Source of the DNA: Motacilla alba alba
Lineage: Eukaryota > Chordata > Aves > Passeriformes > Motacillidae
Assembly: GCF_015832195.1 (NCBI RefSeq)
Contig: NC_052016.1
Span: forward strand, 32,757,129 to 32,821,128
DNA length: 64,000 bases
Reading direction: 5' to 3'
Part shown: in pieces, positions 60,720 to 64,000 of the stretch
How positions within the stretch are numbered: the stretch's first letter is position 1
Layout of the letters: the number at the start of each line of letters is the position of its first letter
Position numbers and translations under genes: made by a program
Notes under the pieces: generated by a model
Told to the model about the DNA's origin: nothing
Database searches by the model: none
The model's input: only the letters and a program-made list of their open reading frames with translations

Positions 60720-61720
60720 CTACCTTGTATTGGGGAGATTAATACGATTAATATGAACATGGAAATAAACAGTTAAAGACGGTGACACTAATCCACCAGC
60801 TTAAAAATATCATAATGATATTTTCTGAAAAGCTGTAATACGTGCTCATCTTACCTGTTTAGACTGACATTTCTAAGCAGAACAGACAGAAACTATTGCC
60901 ACGTTGACAAAGAAGTGCTAGTAATTTTATTTGTTCCTCTAAACTTGCTTCAATCTAGACAAATGTGAAAGATATGGAGAAAAGAGACTACAAAGCACTT
61001 CAAGGTGGTTGTAAAAAATCTTTTGCCTAATTTTCACAGATACTAAGCATTAGCTTGAGTTGGAAATGCAGACAGTAAGCACCTTGCAAAATCAGTCCAT
61101 TTATCTTTGGCATCATATACAACTTCATAGATAAAGCTGATGATCTTTTACCAGGGAAAAAGAATTCAAAGGCACAAATTGCTGTTTGATGCTCAGTGTC
61201 TAACGCAAAATGTTCCTAGCTTCAACTGCAAGTTGGAGGTATAAAAAATAATTTTATTTTCATTTGGATTGTAATTGGATTAAAAAGTGCACAGCAAACA
61301 TTGCTATCATGGCAGTGAAAAGTGAATAGCATTAACACGCCAAACTGTGTTTTCTGATACATTCTAAACACATACAGCAAAGATCATATCAGCAAAAACT
61401 GAAATGTGGCTGTGGCATGGAATGAAGCAATTGCTTTGCAGCGCTGAAGCAGTCTGGAAAAGAAAGGAGAAGAGATAGAAATTTTAATTGCAAAGAGAAG
61501 AAATTCAGAAAGCAGCATGTAATGACTTGTATTGGAATTCAGTGAAATTGATGTTAACTTCCCTGCTTTTATAGGAAATATCACATGATCTCTAATGGCA
61601 AAAAATAATCCACACTCTATTTTTATATCCATCCAAAGGATTACTTCTCCATCAGGACTAGGATGCACATGGTGCAGCAGGGCACCTGATCCATCTTGGC
61701 TCACAGAATTTGACTTGATG
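60720..61720. promoter_or_regulatory. AT-rich block, putative regulatory
   Basis: Contains TAATACGATTAATATG (near 60740), ATATCATAATGATAT (60808-60822, near-palindromic) and GTAATTGGATTAAAAAG (near 61271), a homeodomain plus OTX/CRX-like GGATTA pair. No repeat signature. Weak, composition-based suggestion only. Confidence 0.2.
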
Positions 61721-62769
61721 GAGTTCCCACCTGGAGGTTCTCAAGCTTCTCAGCTTTGGGCAGCTGACCCTACTTTACACTCCTTGTGTTGCAGAGATGT
61801 ATCACCATCCCCCTACTAGGGGATATGGCTTTGTCTCATATCACATTGTGCCTTTAGAGGTGGGTGAAGGGAAGCAGTAACCAAGGTTCCAAGTTGGCAG
61901 TGTTTGCAAGAAACACGAATTTAGCAGCTTTCAACAAATGTCCATATCACAAAACACAGAAAGCTTGATACCTTCTTGTCAGACTCACAGGACTGTGATA
62001 ACAACTCAGGACTCAGTGTATAAAGTATTCTCTGTGTGAAGCCCAGCACTAGTATGCCAGAGGATCTAACAGAATGGAATAAAAACTAGCAGTCCTGTAG
62101 GAAATGTAGATGGACATAAAGGCCGCCAGTCATTAGATCTGAAATACGCTGGGAAAGCTGGTGAAGGGAGCCGCAGGCTGGGAAAGCTGGGGGTGAAGGG
62201 TGCTGGGCAGAAGAAGACCTTGGTAGAGTTTTTCAGTATGTGCTTGTTTCTAATCAGCTCTGTTCATCCTCCAGTTTCATAGGCTGTGCAGTATGGGGGC
62301 ATCTAGAAGAGCAGACAAGAGCCCTACAGCCCCAACTACTCTGCTTTGATATCTGTGGGGCCTTTATGGAAGTCCCTTTAAGAAGTCATCTATGAGATTA
62401 ATGGACAAAGCCCGCTGAGCTACTTGATGTGGTTGAGTGGCACTGAGGAGCAGCAAGCCCTGTGCCAGGGACAGAGGTATGCAGATCCTGTGGCAAAAGC
62501 CTGTGGCCCCTCACTTCCTGCTGTGACACTGCCTTTTTGGTATTTTGCTTCTCCTACCCACTCATTCCCAGTCACAGGTTTCTGAGGCTTTTCCTGACCC
62601 TCACGGAAAAGGTACTGCAAGAGCGTGCAGGTTCAAACCCTCTGCTTTGTGGCCTTTCCGCAGTTTTGTTTCCCTTTCTGCACCCACATCTCCATCCTTT
62701 TTCTTTCCTTCCCTTTCCCCATTATTGTGGTAAGAGAAGGAAAAGAAACACTTCAGAAATGAAAGATTA
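61721..62769. other. Unannotated non-coding stretch
   Basis: No supported gene. Contains a short direct repeat at 62148-62190. A GGTTCAAACCC word near 62630 looks like a tRNA B-box but does not fold as one (see rejected). Confidence 0.5.
62148..62190. repeat. Spaced direct repeat
   Basis: GCTGGGAAAGCTGG occurs at 62148-62161 and again, identical, at 62177-62190 (period 29). Each copy is followed by a GTGAAGGG word. Looks like a degraded two-copy tandem repeat. Confidence 0.75.
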
Positions 62770-62915
62770 GTTTGCTGTATCATAAAGATGAGCTTTGTAA
62801 TCACTTTCCTTTAAGCAAAGAATTAAAAGATAATAAAAGCCCTAATTAAGGACCTCGTTAGCTTAACTAGATTTTCATATGCAAAGTGATGTTCACCACG
62901 TGCTGCCGCCATCTG
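62770..62915. promoter_or_regulatory. Compact putative enhancer
   Basis: In about 145 bases there are a TAATCAC word (62799), CTAATTAAG (62842-62850), an octamer-like ATGCAAA (62879-62885), a perfect E-box CACGTG (62897-62902) and a YY1-like GCCGCCATCT (62905 onward). The arrangement is dense and non-repetitive. Function is inferred from motifs only. Confidence 0.3.
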
Positions 62916-64000
62916 AAAATGCTGCCTGGCACTACATGGGAAGCACCTGTGCCAACTCCCCAACTGTATTTCCCTTCTTCATTTCAGTTACCTTTCCATC
63001 TTTCCCCCTCCTTTCCCCTCTGTGCCAGGGCACATGCAGGCTTGGGCTGATGTGGGGCTGCCTTGTGCTGGGCACATGCAAGACAGACTTGGCACTACCT
63101 TGTGAGCCTTGTGAATGAGGGAGAGACGAGAGCAAAGGGCAGGGAAAGATGCGGGAGAGCAGACAGGACTGATGAGGGCTGAGCACACACAGACCCAAGA
63201 GGAAGGCAGAGGCAGCACATAGGAAGCCCTCAGGCCAGACTGGTTCGATGACAGGTGGAGATTATCCAGGTGGAAGATCCATCTGAGTCAAGCACAGGAC
63301 TGCTTTGGGTGAGTCTGGATGCCACAGGGCAGAACTGGAGGGAGGAGATGCTGGATGGCCTCCGTCTTGGCCCCTGTACAGAACCTAGCTACTATTTAGG
63401 CAAAGACTTGCATTAAGGGTTTGGCTTCATCTTGACTGGAAACAAAAATTGAATCCTTAGAGATACAGTCCAAGGGGCCTTCCAGGGCTCTGTTTTCAAG
63501 CCTACATGGCCCCCAGTACAGTCTGGCAAGTGGACAGGTAGCTGTTTAGGGATGTGCTTAATAGAAGCAATTAGGAAATCATTATACCACAGTAATGTAA
63601 GCAGATGAGTGAACAAAATGACTGCTCACTGCTGTGTGAGAAAGCAGCCTGGCCTGGCTGAGCAGAGAGCACTCCGCTCTCTGCAGCACAGCCAGCAGGC
63701 ACTGACCAGCAGAGGCCATGGCAGAGCCAGGAGCCAGAGTCCGCCCGGCTGGAACAATCTGATAAATTCCTACAGCTGGGAACTCAGCACGAGATGGGAA
63801 TCAGGATTTTCATCCTCGTTAAAACTGTAATTGGAGCCTCATTCTACTTCGTTTAGAGCCTGCTGTGAACGTGAGCAGAAGCTGCAGGGTGCTAAGCAGG
63901 GAGGTCACCCCGGGGCGGTGGCGAGCAGCCGGCCAGGAGCAGTGGGAGGCTGGAGGGAGCACACTGAGGCAGAGGCCAAGCTGGCTTGTGTGCATCTCTG
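62916..64000. other. Unannotated stretch, GC rising toward the end
   Basis: No supported gene. CpG and GC content rise after about 63840 (CCCCGGGGCGGTGGCGAGC near 63909), which could be the edge of a CpG-rich region continuing beyond the window. No start codon or splice pattern of note is visible within it. Confidence 0.4.

Noticed and set aside
62600..62660. tRNA gene suggested by GGTTCAAACCC (B-box-like)
   Set aside because: The flanking bases do not give a 5-base T stem around the 7-base loop, and no A-box, anticodon arm or acceptor stem fits upstream.
1..64000. CRISPR arrays, bacterial operons, integrons or phage modules
   Set aside because: No regularly spaced repeats, no dense same-strand coding and no ribosome-binding-site pattern; all evidence points to vertebrate nuclear DNA.

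Overview
The window looks like non-coding DNA from a bird nuclear genome, either intergenic or inside very long introns. The main evidence is the set of repeat fossils. There are at least two clear CR1 LINE fragments (15588-16025 on the minus strand, 33250-33485 on the plus strand), one long and badly decayed CR1 body (about 52640-54130), and one solo endogenous-retrovirus LTR of a type I recognise from bird genomes (about 55575-56185). Interspersed repeats are otherwise sparse, Alu, L1 and B1-like sequence is absent, and no bacterial operon structure is visible. Turtles and crocodilians also carry CR1, so the bird assignment rests mostly on the LTR and the low repeat load.

I found no protein-coding gene, rRNA, tRNA or CRISPR array that I can name. 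Open reading frames are short, usually overlap frames on the other strand, and are often built from purine or pyrimidine tracts. The best weak gene evidence is at 3096-6180, where three candidate exons with good splice sites and compatible phase are followed by a stop codon and an AATAAA signal. I do not recognise the predicted peptide and give the model low confidence.

Layout: 1-8500 holds unannotated sequence, the candidate exons, one MIR-like SINE fossil and purine tracts. 8500-16000 holds two more MIR-like fossils, an AT-rich block with a perfect CArG box, and an antisense CR1. 16000-28600 is mostly unique sequence with a 32-base T run, small tandem duplications and a GATA-motif cluster. 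28600-29640 looks like constrained non-coding sequence. 33250-34000 has a young CR1 tail and a pyrimidine tract joined to a poly(A) run. 39800-40330 holds a putative enhancer and, just after it, the most striking structure in the window: an almost perfect 82-base palindrome with a duplicated flank. 45870-49150 has a CA microsatellite and two homeodomain/FOX-rich putative regulatory blocks. 51500-56200 has an AACC/AAAC microsatellite, the long CR1 and the LTR. 60700-62915 has further AT-rich putative regulatory sequence.

The density of TAAT, GATA, FOX, octamer and AP-1-like words in several blocks fits a regulatory neighbourhood of a developmental gene outside the window. That is inference: conservation was not measured.
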